64,000 bases of DNA from Xenophilus azovorans DSM 13620 (GTDB lineage Bacteria; Pseudomonadota; Gammaproteobacteria; Burkholderiales; Burkholderiaceae_C): the NCBI RefSeq assembly GCF_000745855.1, contig NZ_KN050766.1:279567-343566 (forward strand). Reading direction: 5' to 3'. Position numbers and translations under genes: made by a program. The notes beneath the pieces are model-generated. The model was given only the letters and a program-made list of their open reading frames with translations, was not told the DNA's origin and ran no database searches. Shown here piece after piece: positions 45,254 through 54,486 of this stretch. Each line of letters begins with the position of its first letter. Position 1 is the first letter of the stretch.

Positions 45254-46048
45254 ATGACCCGCACCGTCCAGCAACTCTTCGACCTGAAAGGCAAGGTCGC
45301 CCTCGTCACCGGCGGCTCGCGCGGCCTGGGGCTGCAGATGGCCCACGCGCTGGGCGAGGCCGGCGCCAAGGTCATGCTCAGCTCGCGCAAGGCCGACGAC
45401 CTGGAGCAGGCCGCCGCCGAACTGCAGGCCGCCGGCATCGACGCGCGCTGGGTCGCCGCCGACTGCAGCAAGGAGGAGGACACCCGCCGCCTGGCCGACG
45501 AGACGCTGCAGCGCCTGGGCGCGGTGGACATCCTCGTCAACAACGCCGGCGCGAGCTGGGGCGCCCCGGCCGAGCAGCACCCGGTCGAGGCCTGGGACAA
45601 GGTGATGAACCTCAACGTGCGCGGCTACTTCATCCTCAGCCAGCAGGTCGCCAACGGCTACATGATCCCGAAGAAGACCGGCCGCATCATCAACATCGCC
45701 TCCATCGCCGGCCTGAACGGCAACCCGCCCGGCATGCAGACCCTGGCCTACAACACCTCCAAGACGGCGGTGATCGGCTTCACCCGCACGCTGGCGGCCG
45801 AATGGGGCAAGTACGGCATCAACGTCAACGCCATCTGCCCGGGCTTCTTCCGCACCAAGATGGCCTCCGGCCTGATCGACCACCTGGGCGAGGACAACAT
45901 GAAGGCCGCGGCGCCGCTGCACCGCCTGGGCGACGACGAGGACCTGAAGGGCATCACGCTGCTGTACGCCAGCGATGCCGGCAAGCACATCACCGGCCAG
46001 TGGCTGGCGGTGGACGGCGGCACCAGCGTGGTGCTGGGAGCCGCCTGA
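45254..46048 (+). CDS. Short-chain dehydrogenase/reductase (RhlG/FabG-like)
   Basis: 264 residues. NAD(P) loop TGGSRGLG near 17-24, NNAG, serine in NIASIAG, catalytic YNTSK, and GQWLAVDGG at the C-terminus. Ribosome site CCAGGAGA precedes the ATG. In this cluster a 3-hydroxyacyl-CoA or 3-ketoacyl reductase role is reasonable but not shown. The next gene begins 16 bases downstream. Confidence 0.9.
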   Translation: MTRTVQQLFDLKGKVALVTGGSRGLGLQMAHALGEAGAKVMLSSRKADDLEQAAAELQAAGIDARWVAADCSKEEDTRRLADETLQRLGAVDILVNNAGASWGAPAEQHPVEAWDKVMNLNVRGYFILSQQVANGYMIPKKTGRIINIASIAGLNGNPPGMQTLAYNTSKTAVIGFTRTLAAEWGKYGINVNAICPGFFRTKMASGLIDHLGEDNMKAAAPLHRLGDDEDLKGITLLYASDAGKHITGQWLAVDGGTSVVLGAA

Positions 46049-46064
46049 CGGCGGGACGCCTCGC

Positions 46065-46499
46065 ATGAGCCTTTCCTTCGGTGTCACGATCCCCTTCGTC
46101 GACCACCTGGGCTTCACGCTGGAGCGCTTCGAGGGCGGCGAATCGGAGCTGCGCTACACGCCGGCGCCGGAGCACACCAACAGCTTCGCCGTCGCCCACG
46201 GCGGCGCCTGCATGACGCTGCTGGACGTGGCCATGGCCACCGCCGCGCGCAGCGTGCAGCCCGAGATGGGCGTGGTCACCGTCGAGATGAAGACCAGCTT
46301 CATGCTGCCCGCCACCGGCCCGCTGATCGCCCGGGGGCGGCTGATGCACCGCACCGCCACGCTGGCCTTCGTCGAGGCGACGATCCACGACAGCCAGGGC
46401 CGCGCCTGCACCCACGGCACCGGCACCTTCAAGTACGTCAAGCGCCTGCCGGTGGCCGGCAAGACGATCCACGACCTGCAACCCCCCGCCACAGACTAA
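46065..46499 (+). CDS. PaaI-family hotdog thioesterase (second of two)
   Basis: 144 residues. HTNSFAVAHGGACMTLLDVAMATAA holds the hotdog helix motif with the acidic residue in LLDVAM. It is distinct from the thioesterase at 42641 (little alignable outside the motif), so the cluster carries two different enzymes rather than a recent duplication. ATG at 46065; longer in-frame readings overlap the SDR gene and are rejected. Confidence 0.87.
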   Translation: MSLSFGVTIPFVDHLGFTLERFEGGESELRYTPAPEHTNSFAVAHGGACMTLLDVAMATAARSVQPEMGVVTVEMKTSFMLPATGPLIARGRLMHRTATLAFVEATIHDSQGRACTHGTGTFKYVKRLPVAGKTIHDLQPPATD

Positions 46500-46514
46500 G
46501 CAAGGAGGCTATCC

Positions 46515-47531
46515 ATGCCCACCAACAAGCAGATCCACCTGGCCAGCCGCCCCGAGGGCGAGGCCCAGGCCAGCAACTTCCGGCTTGTGACGGCCGAGAC
46601 GCCGCCGCTGGCCGACGGCCAGGTGCTGGTGCGCCACCACTACCTGAGCCTGGACCCGTACATGCGCGGGCGCATGAACGAATCCAAGAGCTACGCCCAG
46701 CCGCAGCCCGTGGGGCAGGTCTTCCAGGGCGGCACGGTCGGCGAGGTGGTCGAGAGCCGCAACCCCAAGTACGCCGTGGGCGACAAGGTGGTCGGCTTCG
46801 GCGGCTGGCAGGAGTACAGCGTGGTCGACGGCAACCAGCCCGGCATGCTGCGCAAGGTGGACACCGCGCACGTGCCGCTGTCGCACTACCTGGGCGCCGT
46901 GGGCATGCCGGGCGTCACCGCCTGGTACGGCCTGGTGAAGATCATCGCGCCCAAGGCCGGCGAGACGCTGGTGGTCAGCGCCGCCTCGGGCGCCGTCGGC
47001 AGCGCCTTCGGTGCGCTGGCCAAGGCGCGCGGCTGCCGCGTGGTGGGCATCGCCGGCGGCCCCGACAAGTGCAAATACGTCACCGACGAGCTGGGTTTCG
47101 ACGCCTGCATCGACTACCGCCAGCACCCGGACGCCAAGAGCATGAGCGCGGCGCTCAAGGAAGCTTGCCCGCAGGGCATCGACGGCTACTTCGAGAACGT
47201 CGGCGGCTACATCCTCGACGCCGTGCTGTCGCGCCTGAACGCCTTCGCCCGCATCGCGCTGTGCGGCATGATCGCCGGCTACGACGGCCAGCCGCTGCCG
47301 CTGGCCAACCCGGCGCTGCTGCTCATCAACCGCGTGAAGCTGGAAGGCTTCATCGTCAGCGAGCACATGGAGGTGTGGCCCGAGGCGCTGAAGGAGCTGG
47401 GCACGCTGGTGGCCACCGGCAAGCTGCGGCCGCGCGAGTCGATCGCGCAGGGCATCGAGGCCGCGCCCGAGGCTTTCCTCGGCCTGCTCAAGGGCCGCAA
47501 CTTCGGCAAGCAGCTGGTCAAGCTCATCTGA
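46515..47531 (+). CDS. NADP-dependent medium-chain oxidoreductase (CurA/leukotriene B4 dehydrogenase-like)
   Basis: 338 residues, MDR superfamily without zinc ligands. Conserved N-terminus VRHHYLSLDPYMRGRM; NADP fold with SAASGAVGSAFGALAKARG; C-terminal GKLRPRESIAQGIEAAPEAF. Members reduce the double bond of alpha,beta-unsaturated ketones or aldehydes. GGAGG is followed by the ATG. In the same direction and 21 bases before the next acyl-CoA dehydrogenase. Confidence 0.92.
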   Translation: MPTNKQIHLASRPEGEAQASNFRLVTAETPPLADGQVLVRHHYLSLDPYMRGRMNESKSYAQPQPVGQVFQGGTVGEVVESRNPKYAVGDKVVGFGGWQEYSVVDGNQPGMLRKVDTAHVPLSHYLGAVGMPGVTAWYGLVKIIAPKAGETLVVSAASGAVGSAFGALAKARGCRVVGIAGGPDKCKYVTDELGFDACIDYRQHPDAKSMSAALKEACPQGIDGYFENVGGYILDAVLSRLNAFARIALCGMIAGYDGQPLPLANPALLLINRVKLEGFIVSEHMEVWPEALKELGTLVATGKLRPRESIAQGIEAAPEAFLGLLKGRNFGKQLVKLI

Positions 47532-47552
47532 CCCGAGACACAGGAGGCGGAC

Positions 47553-49283
47553 ATGGACAGCGTCATCACCCATGAGGTCTTCAACCAGCCCGAGCCGCTG
47601 GTGGACTACGACCTGTTCGCCACCAACCGCGCGCTGCAGGACGCGCTGCGCTTCAACGCGCCGGACCTGCAGCTTGGGCCGCTGCAGGCGCTGGGCCGCG
47701 AGCTGGGCAGCGCCGGGATGCAGGCCCATGCGCGCCTGGCCAACGTCCACACGCCCGAGCTGCGCACGCACGACCGCTTCGGCCGCCGCATCGACGAGGT
47801 GGAGTTCCATCCCAGCTACCACGCGCTGATGCAGACGGCCGTCGGCGCCGGGCTGCATGGCACGCCGTGGGCCGAGAACGAGGCCCCCACGCCTGCGGCT
47901 TCGCCTGCTGCGCTGCCCCCCGAGGGGGCTCCCGCGGCTCGGGGCGGTCCGTCGCCGCTCGGGCGCTCGCCCCACGTGCAGCGCGCGGCGGGCTTCATGC
48001 TCTTCACCGAGCTGGAGCCCTCGATCCTGTGCCCGATCTCGATGACCTACGCGGTGGCGCCGGCCCTGCGCGACAACCCGGCCATCCATGCCGAGTGGTC
48101 GCCCCTGCTGCAAAGCCGCGCGTACGACCCGGCGCTGAAGGTCTACCGCGACAAGCCCGGCGTGACCATGGGCATGGGCATGACCGAGAAGCAGGGCGGC
48201 TCCGACGTGCGCGCCAACACCACGCAGGCCGTGCGCGACGGCAGCGACGCCTGGGGCGAGCGCTACGCGATCACTGGCCACAAGTGGTTCTTCTCGGCGC
48301 CGATGTGTGACGCCTTCCTGGTGCTGGCGCAGGCGCCGGCGGGCCTCTCGTGCTTCTTCCTGCCGCGCGTGCTGCCCGACGGCACGCGCAACGCCATCCG
48401 CATCCAGCGCCTGAAGGACAAGCTGGGCAACAAGGCCAACGCCAGCTCCGAGGTCGAGTTCCACGGCGCCGCCGCGTGGCTGGTGGGCGAGGAGGGCCGC
48501 GGCGTGCCGCAGATCCTGGAGATGGGCACCATGACCCGCCTGGACTGCTCGCTGGGCACCAGCGGCCTGATGCGCCAGGCGGTGGCGCTGGCGCTCAACC
48601 ACACCCGCCAGCGCAGCGCCTTCGGCAAGCCGCTGATCGAGCAGCCGCTGATGCGCAACGTGCTGGCCGACCTGGCGCTGGAAAGCGAGGCCGCCACCGC
48701 GCTGGCGATCCGCCTGGCGCGCAGCTTCGACCGGCAGGACGATGCGCACGAACGCCTGATGGCGCGCCTGCTCACCCCTGTTGCCAAGTTCTGGATCTGC
48801 AAGCGCGGCAGCCACCTGGCGCAGGAGGCGATGGAATGCCTGGGCGGCAATGGCTACGTGGAAGAGGGCGGCCAGGGCGTGATGGCGCGCATCTACCGCG
48901 AGATGCCGCTGAACTCCATCTGGGAGGGCGCCGGCAACATCATGGCCATCGACCTGCTGCGCGCGCTGCGCAAGGGCGATGCGGCGGCAGCGCTGGAACG
49001 CGAACTGGCCCCGGCACGCGGCGTGCACGCGGCGCTGGACCGCCTGGTGGCCGCGCTGCCGGCGCGCGTCGAGGCCATGGCCACGGAAGTGGAGGCGCGC
49101 CGCCTGGCGCAGGACGTGGCGCTGGCCGTGCAGGCCGCGCTGCTGGTGCAGACCGCCCCCGAGGCGGTGCACGCCGCCTTCGCCGCCTCGCGCCTGGGCG
49201 GGGACTGGGGCTACGCCTTCGGCACGCTGGGCGCGGGCGTCGATGCCGGCGCCATCATCGAGCGCGCCATGCCGGTGGCGTAG
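47553..49283 (+). CDS. AidB-like acyl-CoA dehydrogenase with an in-frame repeat insertion
   Basis: 576-residue flavoprotein of the isovaleryl-CoA dehydrogenase/AidB group. Recognisable: VEFHPSYHALM, TELEPSILCPISMTYAVAPALR, GMGMTEKQGGSDVRANTT, CLGGNGYVEEGGQGVMARIYRE and WEGAGNIMAIDLLRA. Residues about 108-140, between GLHGTPWAE and HVQRAAGFML, are Pro/Ala/Gly-rich and encoded by a relative of the intergenic repeats, apparently inserted with the frame kept. The insertion lies in a surface region between the N-terminal and main folds, so activity may survive. The stop lies five bases from the end of the converging EthD-like gene. Confidence 0.92.
   Translation: MDSVITHEVFNQPEPLVDYDLFATNRALQDALRFNAPDLQLGPLQALGRELGSAGMQAHARLANVHTPELRTHDRFGRRIDEVEFHPSYHALMQTAVGAGLHGTPWAENEAPTPAASPAALPPEGAPAARGGPSPLGRSPHVQRAAGFMLFTELEPSILCPISMTYAVAPALRDNPAIHAEWSPLLQSRAYDPALKVYRDKPGVTMGMGMTEKQGGSDVRANTTQAVRDGSDAWGERYAITGHKWFFSAPMCDAFLVLAQAPAGLSCFFLPRVLPDGTRNAIRIQRLKDKLGNKANASSEVEFHGAAAWLVGEEGRGVPQILEMGTMTRLDCSLGTSGLMRQAVALALNHTRQRSAFGKPLIEQPLMRNVLADLALESEAATALAIRLARSFDRQDDAHERLMARLLTPVAKFWICKRGSHLAQEAMECLGGNGYVEEGGQGVMARIYREMPLNSIWEGAGNIMAIDLLRALRKGDAAAALERELAPARGVHAALDRLVAALPARVEAMATEVEARRLAQDVALAVQAALLVQTAPEAVHAAFAASRLGGDWGYAFGTLGAGVDAGAIIERAMPVA
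47883..47972 (+). repeat. Repeat copy 4, inside the AidB-like coding region
   Basis: Begins GCCCCCACGC, has CGGCTTCGCC, the hairpin GCCCCCCGAGGGGGC and then CTCGGGGCGGTCC, the same order of elements as the intergenic copies at 11071 and 44922. It is open in the gene's frame and codes for APTPAASPAALPPEGAP and on. The stretch is about 30 codons long. Confidence 0.65.
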
Positions 49284-49288
49284 ATCGC

Positions 49289-49636
49289 TCAGTCCCGAAG
49301 GGGCTCGTCGGCGCTCAGCATCTGCGTGATGTGGAACATGCGGCCCTCGAAGAGGGGCATCACCTCGCCGAGCCGCTGCCTCAGTTCCTGGCGGACGGGG
49401 TCGGCGAACGCGGCGCGCATGGCATCCACCGAGTCGTAGACCGACTCGAAGACCATGTATAGCGGCGGCCCGTCGTCCTCCACTTCCAGTGATCTCAGGA
49501 TGCGCGTGGCCCGCACGCCCGGGAAGCGCTTCATCAGCGGTGCGATCTGCTCCAGGATAAAGGCGTCGAACTGGTCGGCATGGCCAGGCTTGACGCGGCC
49601 TTCGAGGCAGGCCGAGCGCACGATCCTGGCCTTCAT
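49289..49636 (-). CDS. EthD/antibiotic-monooxygenase-like dimeric alpha-beta barrel protein
   Basis: 115 residues. One ferredoxin-like barrel domain with the pattern GRVKPGHADQFDAFILEQIAPLMKRFPG then a MVFESVYDSVDAMRAAFADP segment. Such proteins often act as small cofactor-free oxygenases or isomerases in catabolic pathways. Last gene of the leftward six-gene cluster; its start overlaps the SDR stop (ATGA). Confidence 0.78.
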   Translation of the reverse strand: MKARIVRSACLEGRVKPGHADQFDAFILEQIAPLMKRFPGVRATRILRSLEVEDDGPPLYMVFESVYDSVDAMRAAFADPVRQELRQRLGEVMPLFEGRMFHITQMLSADEPLRD

Positions 49637-50364
49637 GCGCCGAGACCTCCGAGTGACTTGCCGCCGTCGACGAAGAGCGTCTGCCCCGTGACGAAGGTGG
49701 TGCGCGGCGAGGCGAAGAAGGCGATCGCGTTGGCGATCTCGGACGGATCGGCCGGCTTGCCGGCCGGCTCCAGTGCGCTGGCGGCGGCGTGTTGCTGCGG
49801 GGTGAGCGCGCGTGTCATGCCGGTGTCGGTGAACCCCGGCGCGATCGAATTCACGGCGATGCCCTTCGGGCGCAGGTCGATCGCCATCGCGCGCGTCAGG
49901 CCGATCACCCCGGCCTTCGACGCGGCGTAGTGCGCGAAGCTGCCGGCGCCGAGCGCCGCCCGCGACGAGACGGTGACGATGCGCCCGCCGGCCTGCATGC
50001 GGCGTGCTGCCTCCTGGCAGCAGGCGAACAGGCCGATCAGGTTGACCTCCAGCACCTGCCGGAAGTCGTCGTCGGTGATCTCGTCGAAGGCCCGCATCGG
50101 CCCGATCCCGGCGGCGCAGACCAGCACGTCGACGCGCGGCTGCGAGTCCAGTGCCTGTGCGATGGCGGCGCGGTCGCGCACGTCGAGCGCGTGCCCGGCG
50201 GCATCGTGGCCCGAGGCCCGCAGCGCGGCCACGCTGCGTTCGACCTTCTCGTGGTCCCGGTCGAGAATGACCACACGGAAGCCGTCGGCGGCCAGGCGCA
50301 CGGCGGTGGCATGGCCGATGCCGGAGGCGGCGCCGGTGATGAAAGCGGTCTGTCTGTTCGTCAT
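49633..50364 (-). CDS. Short-chain dehydrogenase/reductase of the six-gene cluster
   Basis: 243 residues. TGAASGIG nucleotide loop near 10-17, Asp after the second strand (LDRDHEK) suggesting NAD preference, SSRAALG, catalytic YAASK, FVTGQTLFVDGGKS end. Dehydrogenation of a hydroxyl in the cluster's substrate is likely. Coupled by ATGA overlap to the EthD-like gene; 48 bp after the hydrolase gene. Confidence 0.9.
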   Translation of the reverse strand: MTNRQTAFITGAASGIGHATAVRLAADGFRVVILDRDHEKVERSVAALRASGHDAAGHALDVRDRAAIAQALDSQPRVDVLVCAAGIGPMRAFDEITDDDFRQVLEVNLIGLFACCQEAARRMQAGGRIVTVSSRAALGAGSFAHYAASKAGVIGLTRAMAIDLRPKGIAVNSIAPGFTDTGMTRALTPQQHAAASALEPAGKPADPSEIANAIAFFASPRTTFVTGQTLFVDGGKSLGGLGA

Positions 50365-50412
50365 GGATGCAGCTTGCTCGGTGAATGGGGGAAGACTCGG
50401 CCTGCGATGAAG

Positions 50413-51288
50413 CTACTGGTCCTCGCCGCGCACCATGTCGGTGAGCCTTGCGTACCAGGGCGCCGAGCCGTCGCGCAGGCGGGTGTGCGTGCCGAAGTGA
50501 TCCAGGCCGGCCTCGCGGTCCAGCCGGACGGGGCCGGGCTGCAGCGCCAGCAAGGCGGCGGTGCGCTGGTTGGAGCGTGCCACGCGTTCGCTGTCCATCT
50601 CGCCGTAGCCCAGGCAGAAGGGCATGCGGTTGCCGGCCGTCCAGCAGAGGGGACTCATCGGCGCGTCGTCATCGGGCCGCTGCAGCACATGGCTGTAGAC
50701 GCGTTCTTCCAGACTTTCCGCCGGCGGCTGGGGATGATGCAGATCCAGGATCGCGCTCAGCGGCAGGCAGCCGCGCAGGGCCTCCACCGGTACGCCGGCC
50801 TGCCGCGCATCCGCCGTGCGCAATGCAGCGAGCGCGGCCAGGTGTCCTCCGGCCGAATGGCCGGCCAGGTAGATGCGCTGCGGATCGCCGCCGAAGTCAC
50901 GCGCATGCGCCGCGATGTGACGCAGCGCCGCCAGGCTGTCATCGAAGGCGGCAGGCAGCCGGTGCGCAGGCGCGAGCCGGTAGCCCGGCGTCACCAGTCG
51001 CAGGCCGAGCCTGGCCACGGGCTCGGCCATGAAGGCGCTCCACTCCTTGTGGCCGTGCGTCCATCCGCCGCCATGCCAGAACACCAGCACAGGCAGGACG
51101 CTCTGATCGGGCGCACCGTAGACGTCGTAGCGGTGGGAGGCATCGGGGCCGTAGGCCACGTTGCGCGCCAACTGGAGGCCCGACGGCACCGTTCGTGCCC
51201 AGGCGAGCACGGTCTCGGCATAGTCCGCCGCGGCCTTGAAGGGCAGGGGAGGCTGCGGCGGCAGCCCGTCGATATCGATCGTTGTCAC
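50413..51288 (-). CDS. Alpha/beta hydrolase (HSL/Bah-type esterase)
   Basis: 291 residues. Oxyanion motif HGGGW (72-76), nucleophile Ser145 in GHSAGG, GYRLAPAHRLPAAFDDSLAAL typical of the hormone-sensitive lipase/kynurenine formamidase-like group, and a C-terminal catalytic His in LDHFGTH (His264 or 268). Probably cleaves an ester, lactone or amide of the cluster's substrate. The ATG overlaps the epimerase-like gene's stop (ATGA). Confidence 0.87.
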   Translation of the reverse strand: MTTIDIDGLPPQPPLPFKAAADYAETVLAWARTVPSGLQLARNVAYGPDASHRYDVYGAPDQSVLPVLVFWHGGGWTHGHKEWSAFMAEPVARLGLRLVTPGYRLAPAHRLPAAFDDSLAALRHIAAHARDFGGDPQRIYLAGHSAGGHLAALAALRTADARQAGVPVEALRGCLPLSAILDLHHPQPPAESLEERVYSHVLQRPDDDAPMSPLCWTAGNRMPFCLGYGEMDSERVARSNQRTAALLALQPGPVRLDREAGLDHFGTHTRLRDGSAPWYARLTDMVRGEDQ

Positions 51289-52274
51289 GTCGCGAGTTCC
51301 ATCGTGTAGGGCGCGAAGTGCGCCACGGCGTCATCCAGCGAGAAACTCGGCCGCCAGCCGAGTTCGCGGTCGATGGGCGCCAGATCGGACGCCGCGTTGC
51401 GCACGTGCGGGAATCCCGCGAAGCCGCCTGCCGGCGCCACCCGCCGCTCGACCTGCAGGGCCGGATGGAGGTGCCGCACCGCCTGCTCGAAGTCCTCGAA
51501 GCTGTGCAGGCGCCCCATGCCGACGCTGTAGACGCCTTGAACGGGCGCGGGCGCATCCAGCGCGGCGACGTTCGCCAGCGCGCAATCGCGGGCGTCGACG
51601 AACTCCTCCCCGCCTCGCCACACGATGTAGGGATCGTCGATGACCGATGCGGCCCGCCGGCTGGCAGGGCCGGCGAGGGCGGACAGCACCCTTCCCGGCA
51701 CCGAGGTGCCGGGGCCGGGCCAGGCACTGATCACCGCCGCATAGCGCAGCGTGACGGTACTCAAGCCGTAGAGATCGCGGTACAGCAGCGCGAGGTGCTC
51801 GGCGCTGACCTTGGTGGCCGCGTAGATCGATCCGGGCCGGTGGGAGATCGAGCGCAGGGGGAAGTCGTCCGGAAAGGCGGCGCCGTCGAATTCGCCGAAG
51901 GTGCTGTAGCCCACCGTGGTCGAACTGGCCACCACCACGCGCTCCAGCGCGTGCAGGCGACCGCATTCGAGCACGTTCGCCGTGCCCATGACGTTGACGG
52001 CGATGCCGCGCAGCGGATGGGCGCGGATGGCAGTGGACAGCATGGCCGCCGTGTGCACGATGCGGCGTACGCCCTCGCCGCGCACCCGCTGCGACAGGCT
52101 GTCGAAGTCGGACACGTCGCCCTGCACCAGCCGCACGCGGGGGGAGTCGACGATGGAGGCGACGGCGGCCGCGGCCGGCTGCAGGTCCAGCAGCAGCACC
52201 TCTTCGCCGCGCTGCGCCAGCATGCGCGCGGTATGGCATCCGATGACGCCGGCGCCGGTGATGAGTGTCGTCAT
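51285..52274 (-). CDS. NAD-dependent epimerase/dehydratase-family protein
   Basis: 329 residues, extended SDR. TGAGVIG nucleotide loop at the very N-terminus, QGDVSD, a threonine/serine pair ASSTTVGYS and catalytic YAATK. It may act as a dehydrogenase or epimerase on a sugar-like or uronate-like compound; the substrate half is not diagnostic. The start at 52274 gives the exact Rossmann N-terminus; an upstream extension overlaps the neighbouring Bug gene. Confidence 0.87.
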   Translation of the reverse strand: MTTLITGAGVIGCHTARMLAQRGEEVLLLDLQPAAAAVASIVDSPRVRLVQGDVSDFDSLSQRVRGEGVRRIVHTAAMLSTAIRAHPLRGIAVNVMGTANVLECGRLHALERVVVASSTTVGYSTFGEFDGAAFPDDFPLRSISHRPGSIYAATKVSAEHLALLYRDLYGLSTVTLRYAAVISAWPGPGTSVPGRVLSALAGPASRRAASVIDDPYIVWRGGEEFVDARDCALANVAALDAPAPVQGVYSVGMGRLHSFEDFEQAVRHLHPALQVERRVAPAGGFAGFPHVRNAASDLAPIDRELGWRPSFSLDDAVAHFAPYTMELAT

Positions 52275-52285
52275 CGCGGCAGGGC

Positions 52286-53275
52286 CTATTCGGCGCGGAT
52301 GCCGAATTCCTTGACGAGCCGGCCGTAGCGAAGATAGTCCTCCTGCGCCAGCTTCTTCATCTTCTCGGGCGACCCGCCTTCCGGCTGCAGCGAGATCTTC
52401 TTCATGCGCGCCGCCACGTCGGGCATCCTGAGCACCTCGTTGACGTGCCGGTTCAGCAGCGCCACCAGTGCCGGCGGCATGTCCTTCGGACCCATCAGGG
52501 CCTGCCACGCCCCCACGTCCGCATTGGGATAGCCGGCCTCGGCCAGCGTGGGCACGTCGGGCAGGAAAGCCGAGCGGGCCGGGTCCGCCACGGCCAGCAC
52601 CACCAGCTTGCCGTTCTCGACGAAGGGCAGGACGGGGCCGAGCGACGAATACATCATGGGCACCTGCCCGGCCACCATGTCCGCCACCGCCGGCACGCTG
52701 CCGCGGTAGGGCACCTGCGTGATCTTGATGCCGGCGGACTTGTCGACCAGCTCTGCCAGCACGTGCATCGGCGAGCCGTAGCCCGGGCTCGCGTAGGACC
52801 GGATCTTCCCCGCCTTCACGGAGGCCACGAGGTCCTTCATGGTCTTCACGCCGGTGTCGGCCGCCGCGACGACGAACAGCGACTGGCTGGCCAACTGGAT
52901 GATCGGCGTCAGGTCGCTGGCGGGGTCGATCTGGGCAGTCTTGGATGCCTGCAGCACGTGCGGCGTGATGGCGACCGTGTTCGGGGCCAGTAGCAGCGTG
53001 TAGCCATCGGGCGCGGCCTTGGAGACCATGCTGGAGGCGATGGTGCCGCCGGCGCCGGTGCGGTTGTCCACCACCACCGGCTGGCCCAGCCGGGCCGACA
53101 GCTTCTCGCCGATCACGCGGGCGATGACGTCGGTGTCGCCGCCCGCGGGGTAGCCCACGACGATGGTGATGGGCTTGGCCGGGTAGTCTGCCGCAGGCTG
53201 GGCCGTGGCGGTTCCGGCCGCCAGCGTCACTGCGGCGCAGCCCAGGATGTATTGGCAGAGGTTTCGTCGGTTCAT
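52286..53275 (-). CDS. Bug-family tripartite tricarboxylate transporter substrate-binding protein
   Basis: 329 residues. Signal peptide with cleavage after ATA-Q (about 26), then the TctC/Bug fold: [60 protein letters not shown]. Such receptors bind carboxylates or other small acids; they are very numerous in Burkholderiales and often lack adjacent TctAB, as here. It indicates that the cluster imports a small acidic compound. Confidence 0.92.
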   Translation of the reverse strand: MNRRNLCQYILGCAAVTLAAGTATAQPAADYPAKPITIVVGYPAGGDTDVIARVIGEKLSARLGQPVVVDNRTGAGGTIASSMVSKAAPDGYTLLLAPNTVAITPHVLQASKTAQIDPASDLTPIIQLASQSLFVVAAADTGVKTMKDLVASVKAGKIRSYASPGYGSPMHVLAELVDKSAGIKITQVPYRGSVPAVADMVAGQVPMMYSSLGPVLPFVENGKLVVLAVADPARSAFLPDVPTLAEAGYPNADVGAWQALMGPKDMPPALVALLNRHVNEVLRMPDVAARMKKISLQPEGGSPEKMKKLAQEDYLRYGRLVKEFGIRAE

Positions 53276-53306
53276 GGGATGGTCCTTGTCCGGAAGAGAT
53301 TGGAAA

Positions 53307-54356
53307 TCAGAAGGCATGGCGCATGCCGAAGTTGAGGGCGCGGCTGCCCAGGCCCTGTTCGGTGGCGTTGCCCACGCGGTAGAAGCCGGTGGCGGCTCCG
53401 GCGCGGGCGTTGTTGTGGATGCGCGCGATGGACGCATACAGCGCGGTGCGGCGCGACAGGTTGTGCATGTAGCCGACCGCCCACTGGTTGGCGTCGTTGT
53501 TGTCGAGGGTGCGGTCGTCCTTGCGGATGTAGGAGGCCATGAACCTGCCTGCGCCGTACGGCACCGAGATGCCCAGCATCAGGTCGCGCGAGTCCTTGTT
53601 GATCAGCCCGAAGACCGCCGAACCCCGGTTCACGGCGTAGTTGAAGTGCGCCGTTGCCACGCCGAAGTCGTACTTGGCGCCCAGCAGCGTCACCTTGCCC
53701 GGCACGCCCTTGGCGTCGTTGACGTTGTGGTGCCCCAGCTTGACGTACACCGGCCCGGAGACATAGCCGACGGCCAGCCCGTACTCGCGGGAGGCGCTGG
53801 CGTCGTCGGCCTTCTCGCCGAAGGCGTAGGCCAGGTCGAGGGTGAGGCCCTGTTTCGTTTCCACCGCGTAGCGGACCGTGTTGTCCATGCGGTTGCTGCC
53901 GCCCGCCCCGCCTGCGCTGATCAGGTTGGCCGATGTACCGGCCAGGCCGGTGTTGAAGGGGTCGGTTTCCACCTGAAGGAAGGCCACCGGCGTGTACTGG
54001 CGCCCCAGCAGGATCCGGCCGAAGCCGCCCTGCAGGCCCACCCAGGACTCGCGGCCGAAGGCCCGGCCGCCCTGGCCGAGCGTGCCCGTGTCGGAATTGA
54101 GCCCCATCTCCAGGCGGTAGACCGCCGACAGGCCGCCGCCCAGGTCTTCCGTGCCGCGGAAGCCCAGGCGCGACCCGGCGCTGATGCCGCTGGTGAGTTT
54201 TTGGTTGCGTGCGCCGCCGGGGCCGCCGCTCTCCCGCACGAAGCCGAGGTCGACCAGGCCATAGACTGTGGTGCTGCTCTGGGCCATGGCCGGCGCCGCC
54301 GCGGCGCCGAGTGCGATGCAGACGAAGGGGAGTGTGCGAAAGCGTGAGGTGGGCAT
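53307..54356 (-). CDS. Gram-negative general-type porin
   Basis: About 349 residues. Signal peptide ends AMA-Q, first strand [14 protein letters not shown], repeated amphipathic strands, loop-3 region and terminal phenylalanine (FGMRHAF) for outer-membrane insertion. First gene of the leftward cluster, so likely the outer-membrane entry for the same substrate as the Bug receptor. ATG at 54356 gives a normal signal peptide; an ATG 19 codons upstream adds an unlikely polar leader. Confidence 0.9.
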   Translation of the reverse strand: MPTSRFRTLPFVCIALGAAAAPAMAQSSTTVYGLVDLGFVRESGGPGGARNQKLTSGISAGSRLGFRGTEDLGGGLSAVYRLEMGLNSDTGTLGQGGRAFGRESWVGLQGGFGRILLGRQYTPVAFLQVETDPFNTGLAGTSANLISAGGAGGSNRMDNTVRYAVETKQGLTLDLAYAFGEKADDASASREYGLAVGYVSGPVYVKLGHHNVNDAKGVPGKVTLLGAKYDFGVATAHFNYAVNRGSAVFGLINKDSRDLMLGISVPYGAGRFMASYIRKDDRTLDNNDANQWAVGYMHNLSRRTALYASIARIHNNARAGAATGFYRVGNATEQGLGSRALNFGMRHAF

Positions 54357-54425
54357 GTTGAAGGCGTTCTCGGAAGTGGATCGAAATGCGCGGTACCGGC
54401 CGATGGAATTCATGTGAGTCGATTA

Positions 54426-54455
54426 ATTTCATGAAATATACGGATTTCATGAAAT
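54426..54455. promoter_or_regulatory. Two identical palindromic operators between porin and gntR
   Basis: ATTTCATGAAAT occurs at 54426-54437 and 54444-54455; each is a perfect 12-bp palindrome and their centres are 18 bp apart, nearly two helical turns. They lie in the only gap between the leftward cluster and the regulator, and the right one overlaps the -35 region of the gntR promoter. Expected to be the regulator's own sites. Confidence 0.75.
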
Positions 54456-54466
54456 ATGGTCGTCCG

Positions 54467-54472
54467 TATAAT
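54467..54472 (+). promoter_or_regulatory. Consensus -10 box of the gntR gene
   Basis: TATAAT, with a -35-like TTTCAT (54445-54450) 16 bp upstream inside the right palindrome. Transcription would begin near 54479, about 8 bases before the ATG at 54487 or 20 before the GTG at 54499. Confidence 0.65.
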
Positions 54473-54486
54473 GACGCATATACTTC

